The notes beneath the pieces are model-generated. The model was not told the DNA's origin and made no database searches. It saw only the letters and a list, made by a program, of their open reading frames with translations. Source: Aequitasia blattaphilus (GTDB lineage Bacteria; Bacillota; Clostridia; Lachnospirales; Lachnospiraceae). From it: DNA of 64,000 nucleotides. Of this stretch, positions 8,851 through 18,505 are shown in pieces (the stretch's first letter is position 1; every line of letters begins with the position of its first letter). The stretch covers positions 62,001-126,000 of the forward strand of contig NZ_JAMXOD010000006.1 in the NCBI RefSeq assembly GCF_024721305.1, read 5' to 3'. The position numbers and the translations under genes are program-made.

Positions 8851-9927
8851 ATGAAAAAGATATTAAGTGTTTTACTGGTAGCAGTGATGTGTTTCTCTTT
8901 GGTGGCATGTGGTGGATCGGATTCAGACAGCGGGGCATCTGGTGGATCATCGGATGAAAAAGGAAAAGATAAGATTCGGGTGTGTATTGTTTATACGGGG
9001 AATTTGGGAGACAAAAGCTACAATGATTCATGTAATGAAGGCGCACAGCGTGCAGTCGAAGAGCTTGGTGTAGAAGTAAAGAGTTTGGAAGGTGCGACAG
9101 CAGAAGAGTGGGAATCCAATTTGGTTTCTGCTTGTGAAGAAGGATATGATCTGATTATCGGAGCTTCTTCTAATATAGCTGATTACATCACGGAGCATGG
9201 TCCAAACTACCCAGAAACAAAGTTTGCGGTAATTGATACAACGGTAGACTTAGATAATGTACAGTCTATAAGCTTTGCACAGAACCAAGGTTCATTCTTA
9301 GCAGGAGCAGCAGCGGCAATGTTTACAACAAAGACGGATATTGAAGGTGTAAACAAAGAGAAGATTATTGGATGGGTTGGAGGAATGGACATTCCTGTAC
9401 TACATGATTTTTACACCGGATATGAGCAAGGTGCGAAGTATATAGATCCTGATATTAAGATTTTACAAGCTTTCGCAGGAACATGGACGGATCCACTAAA
9501 AGGAAAAGAGCTGACGCTAGCACAGTATGAACAAGGTGCTGATATCGTAATGAACGTTGCATCCGGAACGGGTCCTGGAATCTTAGAGGCAGCAAAAGAA
9601 GCGGGAAAATATGCAATTGGAGTGGATTTGAATCAGGACAATGATCAACCGGGATCTATCTTGACATCAATGGTAAAACGAGTAGACAATGCATGTTATC
9701 TTGTTATCGAATCTGTAGTAAATGATACTTTTGCTGGTGGAACAACACAGTATCTGTCATTAGAAGAAGGTGGCGTCAGTCTGACAGATTTCGCTGTAAT
9801 CAAGGAATCTTTAGGAGATAAATTCCCACAGGATATCGTGGATAAATGCGATGAGTTGGCAGAAAAGATTATTGCGGGTGAAATTGTGGTAGAAAATTAT
9901 GAAGGGTTTGGACCGGAAGCACAATAA
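8851..9927 (+). CDS. BMP-family nucleoside-binding lipoprotein of an ABC importer
   Basis: This is the extracellular binding component of a nucleoside importer (BMP/PnrA/NupN group). A lipoprotein signal ends in LVACGGS, and a Gly/Ser/Asp linker follows. The body has the BMP hallmarks: IRVCIVYTGNLGDKSYND near the N-terminus, EGYDLIIGASSNIADYI, and FAQNQGSFLAGAAAAMF. The length of 358 residues is usual. The ribosome site AAAAGGAGG is strong. The following ATPase and two permeases complete the transporter. A strong hairpin after this gene probably lowers expression of the downstream genes relative to the binding protein. Confidence 0.92.
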   Translation: MKKILSVLLVAVMCFSLVACGGSDSDSGASGGSSDEKGKDKIRVCIVYTGNLGDKSYNDSCNEGAQRAVEELGVEVKSLEGATAEEWESNLVSACEEGYDLIIGASSNIADYITEHGPNYPETKFAVIDTTVDLDNVQSISFAQNQGSFLAGAAAAMFTTKTDIEGVNKEKIIGWVGGMDIPVLHDFYTGYEQGAKYIDPDIKILQAFAGTWTDPLKGKELTLAQYEQGADIVMNVASGTGPGILEAAKEAGKYAIGVDLNQDNDQPGSILTSMVKRVDNACYLVIESVVNDTFAGGTTQYLSLEEGGVSLTDFAVIKESLGDKFPQDIVDKCDELAEKIIAGEIVVENYEGFGPEAQ

Positions 9928-9949
9928 TTGCTTTTCTAAATAAGAATTT

Positions 9950-9985
9950 GAAAGGGAGTGTTGCAGCTGCAACATCCCTTTCTTT
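9950..9985 (+). terminator. Intra-operon hairpin / partial terminator
   Basis: GAAAGGGA pairs with TCCCTTTC around the perfect palindrome TGTTGCAGCTGCAACA, giving about 15 paired bases with one bulged G. A short T run follows. It sits between the binding-protein gene and the ATPase gene, where such hairpins commonly stabilise the upstream mRNA and let only part of the transcription pass. Confidence 0.65.
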
Positions 9986-10002
9986 AAAAAGAGGGACAAA
10001 GA

Positions 10003-11517
10003 ATGAGCGAATATGTAGTGGAAATGAAAGATATTCAGAAATCATTTGGCAGCGTAAAAGCTGTTAAAAATGGATTTTTTACTGCTAAGAAGGGAGAAAT
10101 CCATTCCCTGATTGGAGAAAACGGAGCAGGTAAGTCAACGATGATGAAGCTTCTGTTTGGCATGTATCCTATTGATGAAGGGGAAATTTTGATTAATGGT
10201 AACAATACGGACAAACTGACGCCTAAAATTGCGATTGACCATGGAATTGGAATGGTACATCAAGAATTCATGCTGGTAGGCGAGCTTACCGTTCTGGAAA
10301 ATATCATATTGGGATTTGAACCCCAAAAGGGTTTGAAGATAGATTTCGATGCGGCAAAAAAAGAAGTAAAGAAGTATATTGAGCAATACCATATGGATAT
10401 TCAGTTAGAGAAAAAAGTGAATCAGATTTCTGTTGGTGAAGCGCAAAGAGTTGAGATTATCAAAACATTGATGAGAGGTGCGGAAATCATTATTTTAGAT
10501 GAACCAACGGCGGTACTAACACCTCAGGAAGCACAGCATCTGTTTAAGATATTAATGAATTTGAAAAAAGACCATAAGACCATTGTCTTTATTTCTCATA
10601 AGTTAAATGAGGTAATGAATATTTCAGATCGTATTTCTGTTATGAGACAAGGGCAATACATAGATACAGTGGAAAAAGGCAATACATCACCATTAGAGTT
10701 AACAAAGCTTATGATTGGACGTGAAGTATTTTTAAATATTGACAAAACCTATTCAAAAGCAGGGAAAACAGTATTAGAGGTAGAAGATGTATGGATTCCG
10801 AGTCAGAAAGAGACTTCAAAGATAAGAGGAATGTCGTTCCATGTAAATGAGGGTGAAATCGTAGGAGTTGCAGGCATCGATGGAAATGGACAAAGTGAAC
10901 TGGTAGAAGCAATCATAGGCCTGCGGGAAGTGGAAAAAGGAAGCATTAAGCTATCCGGTAAAAACATTGCGAACAAGAAAACAAGAGCGATTCGGAAAAG
11001 CGGACTCTCTGTGATTCCGGAGGACCGAAATACACAAGGGTTAAACAGGGAAATGAGTATTGCAGATAATCTTGCGGCTGTTGAGATGGATCGCGTACCG
11101 TATTCAAAGGGATTTATGATTCGTCAGGAAGCAATTGTGCAAAATGCGAAAGAAAAGGTAGAAGCTTTTGATATCCGTCCAGACGATTATAATCTGCCTA
11201 CCTCCTCTTTATCAGGAGGAAATGCACAAAAGGTAGTAGTAGCGCGAGAGGTATCCATGGACAACAAACTTCTTATAGCAGCGCAGCCAACAAGAGGTGT
11301 AGACATTGGTGCAATAGAATCAATACGAAATTCTTTAGAAAAGGCAAAAAAAGAAGGGACGGCGGTGCTTTTAGTATCGGCGGAATTGGAAGAAATCATC
11401 TCGTTGTCGGATCGAATTATTGTTATTCATGAAGGGAAAATCACTGGAGAGATGCCGGCGGATGAAGCGAATGAGAATAATTTAGGCCTGCTCATGATGG
11501 GAGGAACACACGAATGA
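10003..11517 (+). CDS. Nucleoside ABC importer, double ATPase subunit
   Basis: The protein of 504 residues carries two ABC domains in tandem, as in RbsA/NupO. The first has Walker A GENGAGKST, a degenerate signature SVGEAQRVEI and Walker B IIILDEPTAVL. The second has a Walker A-like GIDGNGQSELVEA and the signature LSGGNAQKVVVAREV. The second P-loop lacks the standard GKS/T, as is normal for the weak site in this group. It energises uptake through the two permeases encoded next. Its stop codon overlaps the start of the first permease by four bases (ATGA). Confidence 0.93.
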   Translation: MSEYVVEMKDIQKSFGSVKAVKNGFFTAKKGEIHSLIGENGAGKSTMMKLLFGMYPIDEGEILINGNNTDKLTPKIAIDHGIGMVHQEFMLVGELTVLENIILGFEPQKGLKIDFDAAKKEVKKYIEQYHMDIQLEKKVNQISVGEAQRVEIIKTLMRGAEIIILDEPTAVLTPQEAQHLFKILMNLKKDHKTIVFISHKLNEVMNISDRISVMRQGQYIDTVEKGNTSPLELTKLMIGREVFLNIDKTYSKAGKTVLEVEDVWIPSQKETSKIRGMSFHVNEGEIVGVAGIDGNGQSELVEAIIGLREVEKGSIKLSGKNIANKKTRAIRKSGLSVIPEDRNTQGLNREMSIADNLAAVEMDRVPYSKGFMIRQEAIVQNAKEKVEAFDIRPDDYNLPTSSLSGGNAQKVVVAREVSMDNKLLIAAQPTRGVDIGAIESIRNSLEKAKKEGTAVLLVSAELEEIISLSDRIIVIHEGKITGEMPADEANENNLGLLMMGGTHE

Positions 11518-12563
11518 ATATAAAAGCATCAGGGTTAAAAAGAATTCTATTTACTGTAGTGATTGCGTTAGTTATCGGTGCGGTTCTGATATTAATGATA
11601 GGAGAAAATCCGATTGAAGCATACCAAGCATTATTTAAAGGAGCGTTCAAAGGAAAATTTGGATTTGGAAATACTGTTGCGACGTTTACCCCGCTGCTCT
11701 TGACTTCCATTGCCTTTGCGGTAGCTGCTCAGGCAGGAGCATTTAATGTAGGAGTGGAAGGTGAGGTTTTTCTGGGAGGAATCGCAGCGGCCTATATAGG
11801 GGTTAATTTCACCTTTCTACCAAAGCCCATTCTACTAATTACTTGCTTCTTAGGTGCGATGGTGGTTGCCGGAGCATGGGCGACAATACCGGCAGTACTA
11901 AAGGCTTATTATGGAGTAAGTGAGGTGTGTACGACAATTTTAATGAACACCGTAGCAGTTTATATTACGTCCTATTTGGTAAGTGGTCCGATGAGTGCTG
12001 GGACAGCAAATGCACAGTCTCATTCGGTAGCAGTAAATCTTCCTCAGTTTATGAAGCCAAGTAGTGCGAATGTAGGTGTGTTCATTGCCATTGTTATAGT
12101 TGTACTAGTGGCAATTATGCTTTATAAAACTAAATTTGGTTACAAGATACGTGTAGTAGGAACGAACCCGGCGTTTGCAGATTGCATTGGAATTAATTCG
12201 AAGAAAGTATTCATTAATTCCATGATTCTATCCGGTGCGATAGGTGGAATCGCAGGATGTATCGAGGTGTTAGGAGTGCATGGATATTTTCTGAATAACT
12301 TTGCAGTTGGATTGGGATCAAATGGTATGCTGGCAGCCTTAATTGCCAGATCAAATGTAGTTCTCACACCATTTTTGGCATTCTTCCTTTCTATATTAAA
12401 GGCCGGTGCAATGGGAATGCAGCAAAGTACAGGAGTTCCAAAGGCGCTTGTAGACACAATCATAGCAATCTTCATTATAGTAGCGACGATGGAGACGTTG
12501 TTCGAATTTAAAAAGAAGATCAAAAGAAAAGTGAAGAAAGAGAAAGGAGAGGCAAAAGCATGA
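11514..12563 (+). CDS. Nucleoside ABC importer permease 1
   Basis: A hydrophobic 349-residue protein of the BPD_transp_2 type (NupP/YufP-like). The first helix is residues about 9-28. The family segment QAGAFNVGVEGEVFLGG follows at about residue 70, and SGAIGGIAGCIEVLGVHG lies near residue 240. It has about ten predicted membrane spans and a basic C-terminal tail (KKKIKRKVKKEK). It pairs with the next gene to form the channel. Its start overlaps the ATPase stop and its own stop overlaps the next start, so the transporter genes are translationally coupled. Confidence 0.92.
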   Translation: MNIKASGLKRILFTVVIALVIGAVLILMIGENPIEAYQALFKGAFKGKFGFGNTVATFTPLLLTSIAFAVAAQAGAFNVGVEGEVFLGGIAAAYIGVNFTFLPKPILLITCFLGAMVVAGAWATIPAVLKAYYGVSEVCTTILMNTVAVYITSYLVSGPMSAGTANAQSHSVAVNLPQFMKPSSANVGVFIAIVIVVLVAIMLYKTKFGYKIRVVGTNPAFADCIGINSKKVFINSMILSGAIGGIAGCIEVLGVHGYFLNNFAVGLGSNGMLAALIARSNVVLTPFLAFFLSILKAGAMGMQQSTGVPKALVDTIIAIFIIVATMETLFEFKKKIKRKVKKEKGEAKA

Positions 12564-13531
12564 GTGCGATAATTGAAAATGTCGATAAAATATTTAATGT
12601 TTCCCTAATTTATGCAACGTTTCGTTCTGCCACTCCCATTATATTTGCAGCTCTTTGTGCAGCACTTACTCAACAAGCGAATATTTTAAATATTGGAACA
12701 GAAGGAATTATGCTGGTAGGTTCTTTCACTGCGGTTGGAGTATCTTATCTGACGGGAAATTGGGTAATAGGAGTTTTGGCGGCAATGATATCAGGGGCTT
12801 TCATAGCATCCATTATGGCGGTGGGGCATATCAAATATAATGCAGAGATATGTGCCATAGGTATGGGAATTAATATGTTGGCTTTGGCGGTGACGAAGCT
12901 GCTACTAAACGTTATTTTTAAAACCAATGGAACTTTCTCAGATCCGAAGATTGTTCCGATTCCAAAGGTGCATTTTGCATTTATGGATGATATACCTGTA
13001 TTAAACCAATTGCTGAATAATTGGAGTATTACGGAATGGTTAGCTATTGTATTGATTTTAGTATTACAATTTCTATTCTACAAAACCGTTTGGGGACTTC
13101 GTCTTCGTGCAGTAGGACAGTTTGCAATGGCAGCCCAGACAGCAGGAATAAAGGTAACACAGATTAAATACCAAGCGATGATAGCGTCGGGACTTATGGG
13201 AGGACTTGCAGGCGCACATCTTTCTTTGGGATACAGTACACAGTTTGTGGAAAATATGACAAATAATCGTGGGTTTATGGGTGTTGCAGCAATGTATTTC
13301 GGTGGCGCCAATCCAATTCTTACGGCTCTTGGCTGTTTGCTCTTTGGATTTGCAGATTCAGTGGGAGCCAGATTACAAGCTTATGGAATACCATCCCAAT
13401 TTGTACTGATGATGCCTTATATTGTTACAATTGTTATATTGGCGATTTCAATGTATGTGAAATATAGAAACAATAAAAGGAAGGAATCTTCCTTGCTTGC
13501 ACCGAAAGCACAATTAAAAACACAAGGATAA
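12560..13531 (+). CDS. Nucleoside ABC importer permease 2
   Basis: A hydrophobic 323-residue permease (NupQ/YufQ-like) with the family segment QQANILNIGTEGIMLVG near residue 41 and SGLMGGLAGAHLSLGYS near residue 213. It overlaps the preceding permease gene by four bases. A nucleoside hydrolase follows 12 bases after the stop, which supports nucleosides rather than sugars as substrate. Confidence 0.92.
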   Translation: MSAIIENVDKIFNVSLIYATFRSATPIIFAALCAALTQQANILNIGTEGIMLVGSFTAVGVSYLTGNWVIGVLAAMISGAFIASIMAVGHIKYNAEICAIGMGINMLALAVTKLLLNVIFKTNGTFSDPKIVPIPKVHFAFMDDIPVLNQLLNNWSITEWLAIVLILVLQFLFYKTVWGLRLRAVGQFAMAAQTAGIKVTQIKYQAMIASGLMGGLAGAHLSLGYSTQFVENMTNNRGFMGVAAMYFGGANPILTALGCLLFGFADSVGARLQAYGIPSQFVLMMPYIVTIVILAISMYVKYRNNKRKESSLLAPKAQLKTQG

Positions 13532-13543
13532 AGGAGAACGAAA

Positions 13544-14473
13544 ATGGGAAAACAAAAAATGATCTTGGATTGTGATCCGGGACATGATGATGCGGTAGCC
13601 ATTCTATTGGCGGCAAAGAATGATGTTTTAGAGTTAATTGGAATAACGGTAGTGGCTGGAAATCAAACCATAGATAATACAGTACGAAATGCTTTGAATG
13701 TTTGTCAGGCGTTAGAACTTGAGATTCCGGTATATGCAGGATGTGGCGGGCCGATGGTAAGAGAGCAGGTGGTTGCAGGTGATATTCACGGAGAATCAGG
13801 GCTTGATGGACCGGTTTTTGAACCCCTAAAAAAAGAGCGGGAAGAAGAACATGCGGTTAACTACATAGTTCGGGCTTTAATGGAGTCGGATGAGAAAATA
13901 ACAATAGTAACAACAGGACCCATGACAAACCTTGCTATGGCAATGCGCATGGAGCCGAAGATTAAAGAAAAGATTAAGGAAATTGTGTTGATGGGTGGCT
14001 GCTACCAGAACGGAAATGTAACCCCTGCTGCAGAATTTAATATATTTGCGGACGGGGAGGCAGCATATGCTTGCTTTAATAGCGGACTCCCAATTACAAT
14101 GGTAGGTCTCGATGTGACGAGAAAAGCTTTATGCTATCCGGCTATTGTAGATCGCATGGAAAAAATCGGAACAAAAGCTTCTAAGTTATTTGTTGACCTT
14201 ATGCGCCATTTTAACAAATCTCAAAAAGAGGTATTTGGATGGGATGGAGGTCCACTCCACGATCCAATTACAATTGCTTATTTGATTGATCCAACTGTTC
14301 TGACTGTAAAACCGATGCACTCGGAGATTGAAATAAGAAGTGAACAGTCTTATGGAAGAACGAATTGCGATTTCTTTGATTATCAGCAAAAAGATCATAA
14401 TTCGGATATTGCAATTGATATCGATACAGATAAGTTCTGGGATATTGTGGAGGATGCTCTTAAACGCTACTAA
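13544..14473 (+). CDS. Inosine-uridine-type nucleoside hydrolase
   Basis: This cytoplasmic enzyme cleaves the N-glycosidic bond of ribonucleosides to give ribose and a base. The calcium-binding motif DCDPGHDDAVAILLA is at residues 8-22. VTTGPMTNLAMAM lies near residue 124 and NIFADGEAAYAC near residue 166. GGPLHDPITIAYLI, with the conserved catalytic His-Asp, lies near residue 241. The length of 309 residues is typical. The ribosome site AAAGGAGAA precedes the start. Released ribose would be phosphorylated by one of the two kinases at this locus. Confidence 0.94.
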   Translation: MGKQKMILDCDPGHDDAVAILLAAKNDVLELIGITVVAGNQTIDNTVRNALNVCQALELEIPVYAGCGGPMVREQVVAGDIHGESGLDGPVFEPLKKEREEEHAVNYIVRALMESDEKITIVTTGPMTNLAMAMRMEPKIKEKIKEIVLMGGCYQNGNVTPAAEFNIFADGEAAYACFNSGLPITMVGLDVTRKALCYPAIVDRMEKIGTKASKLFVDLMRHFNKSQKEVFGWDGGPLHDPITIAYLIDPTVLTVKPMHSEIEIRSEQSYGRTNCDFFDYQQKDHNSDIAIDIDTDKFWDIVEDALKRY

Positions 14474-14490
14474 AGTGAAGGGAGTTTTGA

Positions 14491-15768
14491 ATGAATTTAA
14501 AAGAGGTATTAGAACAAAATAAAGAGGAGTATATTCAAGAACTTCTGGAACTTCTTTCGATTGATACCCACGATATTGGACATGGGATAAAGGGCGGACT
14601 GGAAAAAGAAGGACAGGAATATTTGATTCAACGAATGGAATCTATGGGAGCAGATGAGATTATCTGTGATTCGTTAAAGGAAGAGGACATTAAAAAAAGT
14701 CTGATTCTTCATAATGAAGGCAATGTTGGACATGACCTTACAAATCGCTTTAATGTATACGGAAGATTTAAAGGAAATAAACCGGGAAAGAGTCTTTTGT
14801 TTAACAGCCATATGGATGTAATGCCTGCGAATGAAGACGAGTGGGACTATCCTCCGTTTAAAGGAACGGTGGAAGACGGACGTATCTATGGACGCGGTGC
14901 CGCTGATATGAAAGGCGGTCTTATGGCTTCACTAATGGCAGTAAAGCTTTTGAAGGATGCCAAGGTATCCTTTCCGGGAGAAGTAATCATTACCTCTGTA
15001 TGCGATGAGGAGGGTGGAGGCAATGGCTCAATCCAAGCTGTAATGAGTGGGATGACAGCAGATGCAGTTGTAAACTGTGAGCCAAGTAATGAAGAATTAA
15101 TTCTTGCTCATATGGGCTGGGTATTCTTCCGGGTAGAGTTTGAGGGGAAGGCTTGCCACTCTGGAACAAAGAATGATGGAGTCAGTGCAATTGATAAGGC
15201 ACTAAAGGTGATAGAGGCATTAAATGAAAAGGAGCATCACTGGCTTCTCACTTATAAGCACCCTCTGTTACCAGCGCCAAATTTAAATATTGGTGTACTA
15301 AAAGGAGGCACTGAAGGATCAACAGTCCCCGGAAAATGTGTATTTGAAACTTGTGTTCACTACGTACCGGGGCTTATGAGCCACGAGCAGGTAGTAAAAG
15401 AATTTGAAGATGTGGTCTATCGAACAGCGAGAGCAGACGAATGGATGGAAAAGCATCTGCCTAAGATTACCTTGTATCAACAGGGAAATGGTTTTGAGAT
15501 GGAAAAGAATCATCCCTTCGTAAAAAGTTTTCACAAGGTTTATCAGGAAGTGAAAGAAGAACAAGTAAAGATGGTAGGCTCTCCCAGTGGATGTGATTCC
15601 AGGCTTTGGAGAAATATTGCGAAGCTGCCGACGATTCAATTTGGTCCGGGAACCTTAGAAGCGTGTCACGCGGTGAATGAATCCATAGAAGTACGGGATT
15701 ATCTACAGTCTATATTAATTTATGCAGAACTCATTTTAGAATGGTGTCAAAATAAGGAGGAAAATTAG
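14491..15768 (+). CDS. M20 family metallo-amidohydrolase (ArgE/DapE type) 1
   Basis: A 425-residue di-zinc peptidase/deacylase. Metal and catalytic motifs are visible: LLFNSHMDVMP (His-x-Asp), GRGAADMKGGLMA (bridging Asp), CDEEGGGNG (catalytic Glu) and a final histidine in EACHAVNESIEV. A dimerisation/lid domain (HMGWVFFRVEFEGKACHSG) lies in the middle. The family hydrolyses amide bonds of acylated amino acids or small peptides. Its place in a nucleoside operon suggests an amide-linked nucleoside derivative as substrate, which is an inference. The gene begins 17 bases after the hydrolase with GAAGGGAG upstream. Confidence 0.85.
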   Translation: MNLKEVLEQNKEEYIQELLELLSIDTHDIGHGIKGGLEKEGQEYLIQRMESMGADEIICDSLKEEDIKKSLILHNEGNVGHDLTNRFNVYGRFKGNKPGKSLLFNSHMDVMPANEDEWDYPPFKGTVEDGRIYGRGAADMKGGLMASLMAVKLLKDAKVSFPGEVIITSVCDEEGGGNGSIQAVMSGMTADAVVNCEPSNEELILAHMGWVFFRVEFEGKACHSGTKNDGVSAIDKALKVIEALNEKEHHWLLTYKHPLLPAPNLNIGVLKGGTEGSTVPGKCVFETCVHYVPGLMSHEQVVKEFEDVVYRTARADEWMEKHLPKITLYQQGNGFEMEKNHPFVKSFHKVYQEVKEEQVKMVGSPSGCDSRLWRNIAKLPTIQFGPGTLEACHAVNESIEVRDYLQSILIYAELILEWCQNKEEN

Positions 15769-15769
15769 A

Positions 15770-16510
15770 ATGAAAAAAATATTATTAGCCGGAGAATCAT
15801 GGATGAGCTATACCACTCACGTAAAAGGCTTTGATTCATTTTATACATCGGTATACGAAACGGGAGAAAAATATATAAAGAGAGCTTATGAAGAGGGAGG
15901 CTATGATTTTACATTTCTGCCCAATCACCTTGCGACAGAGGAATTTCCTTTTACGATAGAAGAATTAAAAGAATATGACATGATTATCCTATCGGATATC
16001 GGAGCAAATACCCTGCTGTTACCGGGAGCAACATTTACAAGCAGTATAAAAAGACCAAACAGATGTAATCTGATCAGAGATTACGTGCTGGAAGGCGGAG
16101 CTTTATTTATGGTTGGAGGATATCTGACATTTTCAGGAGTGGATGCAAAGGGAAAATGGCAGGATACCGCGGTTCAAGAAGTACTACCGGTACAGGTACT
16201 TCCAACAGATGACAGAATGGAGCACTGTGAAGGAATCACCCCGGTTACGACGAAATCCCATGCGATTGTGGATGGATTGGGAGAGTGGCCAAGCATTCTG
16301 GGATACAACCGAACACTTCCAAAAGAAGATGGGGAAGTCATTGCAGAGGTAGAGGGAAATCCATTCATTGCAGTCGGTGAATATGGTAAAGGCAGATCAG
16401 CAGCATTTACAACGGATTGTGCACCGCACTGGGCACCACCGGAATTCTGCGAATGGGAAGACTATAATAAACTATTCTTAAATATTGCAAAATGGTTAAT
16501 GAAAGAATAA
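15770..16510 (+). CDS. Class I glutamine amidotransferase-like protein
   Basis: A 246-residue Rossmann-like protein starting MKKILLAGESWMSYTTHVKG, with GGALFMVGGYLTFSG in the middle and YGKGRSAAFTTDCAPHW near the end. This matches the GATase1-like group (PF07090-type), whose cytoplasmic members lack a clear ammonia-channel partner. I see no classical GxCxG nucleophile elbow: the corresponding stretch reads MVGGYL, so the usual catalytic Cys is absent. Function is unknown. It is tightly packed between two M20 amidohydrolases: one base follows the preceding stop and the next gene overlaps by 19 bases. Confidence 0.7.
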   Translation: MKKILLAGESWMSYTTHVKGFDSFYTSVYETGEKYIKRAYEEGGYDFTFLPNHLATEEFPFTIEELKEYDMIILSDIGANTLLLPGATFTSSIKRPNRCNLIRDYVLEGGALFMVGGYLTFSGVDAKGKWQDTAVQEVLPVQVLPTDDRMEHCEGITPVTTKSHAIVDGLGEWPSILGYNRTLPKEDGEVIAEVEGNPFIAVGEYGKGRSAAFTTDCAPHWAPPEFCEWEDYNKLFLNIAKWLMKE

Positions 16511-17610
16511 GATTACTCCTGGACCTGTTGGAGATTCCCTCAGTCAATGGGCAGGGTGGTGAAATAAAAAAAGCAGAATATTTGATGCAATATTTTAAAG
16601 ACCATGGAATTGATTCCAAAATTCAAATAATCGATGAAAAAAGAGGAAATGTACTGGCAAGAATAAAGGGGCGCGATTCCAGTAAGACGATGGTTTTAAA
16701 TGGTCATATCGATACAGTTCCTTATGGAGATTTAAAAAGCTGGGAGACAGATCCCCAAACACCGGTTTTGAAAGACGGAAAGCTATATGCCAGAGGAGCC
16801 TGTGATATGCAAAGTGGATTGGCGGCTCTTACCTATGCTCTGACACATTTAGAGAAAGAACCGGCCTTTGATCTTTTGTTTATTGGAACTTGTGATGAGG
16901 AAAAGGGAGGAGCTGGAGCATCAAAGCTTCTTGAGGAGCAGATCATTCCTACAAATGCTGAGATTATATTGATTGGAGAACCGACCAATCTAAACGTTGG
17001 GGTTGTACAAAAAGGCTGTTTGTGGTTGTCTTGTACATTCCATGGAAAGGCAAGCCACGGCGCTTATCCCAAAGAAGGAAGAAATGCAATTGAAGATGCA
17101 TATAAATTTGCCTTTGGTATTTCAGAGTATGTGAAAGGATTTTCTCATCCCTTAGCAGGAGAATCAACAGCTCAAATCACAGAGATTACAGGTGGAATTG
17201 CACAAAATATTACACCGGATTTATGTGAGATGACAATGGATATTCGCATGGTACCAGGACTGACAGAAGAAATGGTTTTGAAAGAAGCATCTCTATATGG
17301 AAATGAGAAAGAGATTACAGTTGAAATAATAAACAGTAGAGAAGCAGTAGAAATTGAACCGGGAAATACGTTTTTGAAAAGTCTGAAAGAGGAAGTACAA
17401 GGAAGTAAAGTAAGCTGTGATAATATAGGAACCGCTTATTTTACGGACGGTTCTATCTTAAAGGGTGAGAACAGAAAAGTTCTGCTTTTTGGCCCAGGAG
17501 ACCCAAAGCTTTGCCATCAGCCAAATGAGTGTGTTTCTCTGGATGAGTATGAAAAAGCAATTATGATTCTGCAGAACTTCTTAATAAAAGAAAAGGAAAA
17601 AACACAATGA
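16492..17610 (+). CDS. M20 family metallo-amidohydrolase 2
   Basis: This second M20 enzyme has 372 residues and clear motifs: VLNGHIDTVPYGD, ARGACDMQSGLAALT, TCDEEKGGAGASK, IGEPTNLNVGVVQKG and, at the C-terminus, DPKLCHQPNECVSL. It is related to acetylornithine deacetylase/DapE but only distantly to the first M20 gene here. The start overlaps the preceding gene by 19 bases without a clear ribosome site, so it is probably expressed by translational coupling. Its stop overlaps the start of the kinase gene (ATGA). Confidence 0.85.
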   Translation: MVNERIRLLLDLLEIPSVNGQGGEIKKAEYLMQYFKDHGIDSKIQIIDEKRGNVLARIKGRDSSKTMVLNGHIDTVPYGDLKSWETDPQTPVLKDGKLYARGACDMQSGLAALTYALTHLEKEPAFDLLFIGTCDEEKGGAGASKLLEEQIIPTNAEIILIGEPTNLNVGVVQKGCLWLSCTFHGKASHGAYPKEGRNAIEDAYKFAFGISEYVKGFSHPLAGESTAQITEITGGIAQNITPDLCEMTMDIRMVPGLTEEMVLKEASLYGNEKEITVEIINSREAVEIEPGNTFLKSLKEEVQGSKVSCDNIGTAYFTDGSILKGENRKVLLFGPGDPKLCHQPNECVSLDEYEKAIMILQNFLIKEKEKTQ

Positions 17611-18500
17611 AGATATTAGTATTTGGAGCATTGAATATTGACTACACGTACAGTGTGGATCATTTTGTACAAAAAGGAGAGACGATATCCTCAAGTGAGC
17701 TTTCAGTATTTAGTGGAGGTAAAGGCTTGAATCAAGCGATTGCTTTTTCGAAAGCAGGAGCAAATGTTTATCAGGCAGGCTGTATAGGTACTGACGGGAA
17801 AGTTCTGCTTTCTACTTTGGAAGAGGCGGGTGTAAACACATCCTATGTTCATGTGAGTCAGGAATATCGATCCGGTAATGCCATTATTCAAAATGATAAG
17901 GAAGGTGATAATTGTATTATTTTGTATGGTGGTTCTAATCAAGAGATTAAAAAGGAATATGTAGATGAAGTTCTTTCCCATTTTGCAGAGGGAGACTATA
18001 TTGTTCTGCAAAATGAAATAAACGAGATGTCCTATATTATAGAAAGAGCAAAGGAAGTTGGAATGGTGGTTGTTTTAAATCCTTCTCCAATGGATGAGAA
18101 GGTGTTTACTTTTCCCCTTGCCTGTGTGGATTATCTTATTTTAAATGAGGTGGAGGCGTGTCAGCTTCTTGATATTCCATCAGAAGACTATAATGAAGGA
18201 GAAATTCTAGTGAGTCTTCACGAGAAGTTTCCAAATATGAAGATTGTACTTACTCTGGGAAGCTTGGGATCGAGGTATTTAGATAATGAAGAAACGGTAA
18301 ATCAGAGCTGTTATAAAGTAAAGGCAGTCGATACAACAGCGGCAGGGGATACCTATACAGGATATTTTATTGCCTCAGTTATACAGAATAAGTCCGTCAA
18401 AGAAGCTATGGATATCGCGTCAAAGGCATCTGCAATTGCAGTTGGACGAAAAGGCGCATCCTCTTCCATACCGACTTATAATGAAGTAATACGTTCTTAA
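17607..18500 (+). CDS. PfkB-family ribokinase-like sugar kinase
   Basis: A 297-residue carbohydrate kinase. It opens with KILVFGALNIDYTYSV, carries FSGGKGLNQAIAFSKAGA (sugar-binding GG motif) near residue 35, and ends with VDTTAAGDTYTGYF, where the Asp is the catalytic base. Family members phosphorylate ribose, nucleosides or related sugars. Last gene of the nucleoside operon, it most likely handles the ribose released by the hydrolase. The locus encodes a second PfkB domain in the divergent regulator, and the two are clearly different in sequence. Confidence 0.88.
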   Translation: MKILVFGALNIDYTYSVDHFVQKGETISSSELSVFSGGKGLNQAIAFSKAGANVYQAGCIGTDGKVLLSTLEEAGVNTSYVHVSQEYRSGNAIIQNDKEGDNCIILYGGSNQEIKKEYVDEVLSHFAEGDYIVLQNEINEMSYIIERAKEVGMVVVLNPSPMDEKVFTFPLACVDYLILNEVEACQLLDIPSEDYNEGEILVSLHEKFPNMKIVLTLGSLGSRYLDNEETVNQSCYKVKAVDTTAAGDTYTGYFIASVIQNKSVKEAMDIASKASAIAVGRKGASSSIPTYNEVIRS

Positions 18501-18505
18501 AAAAC

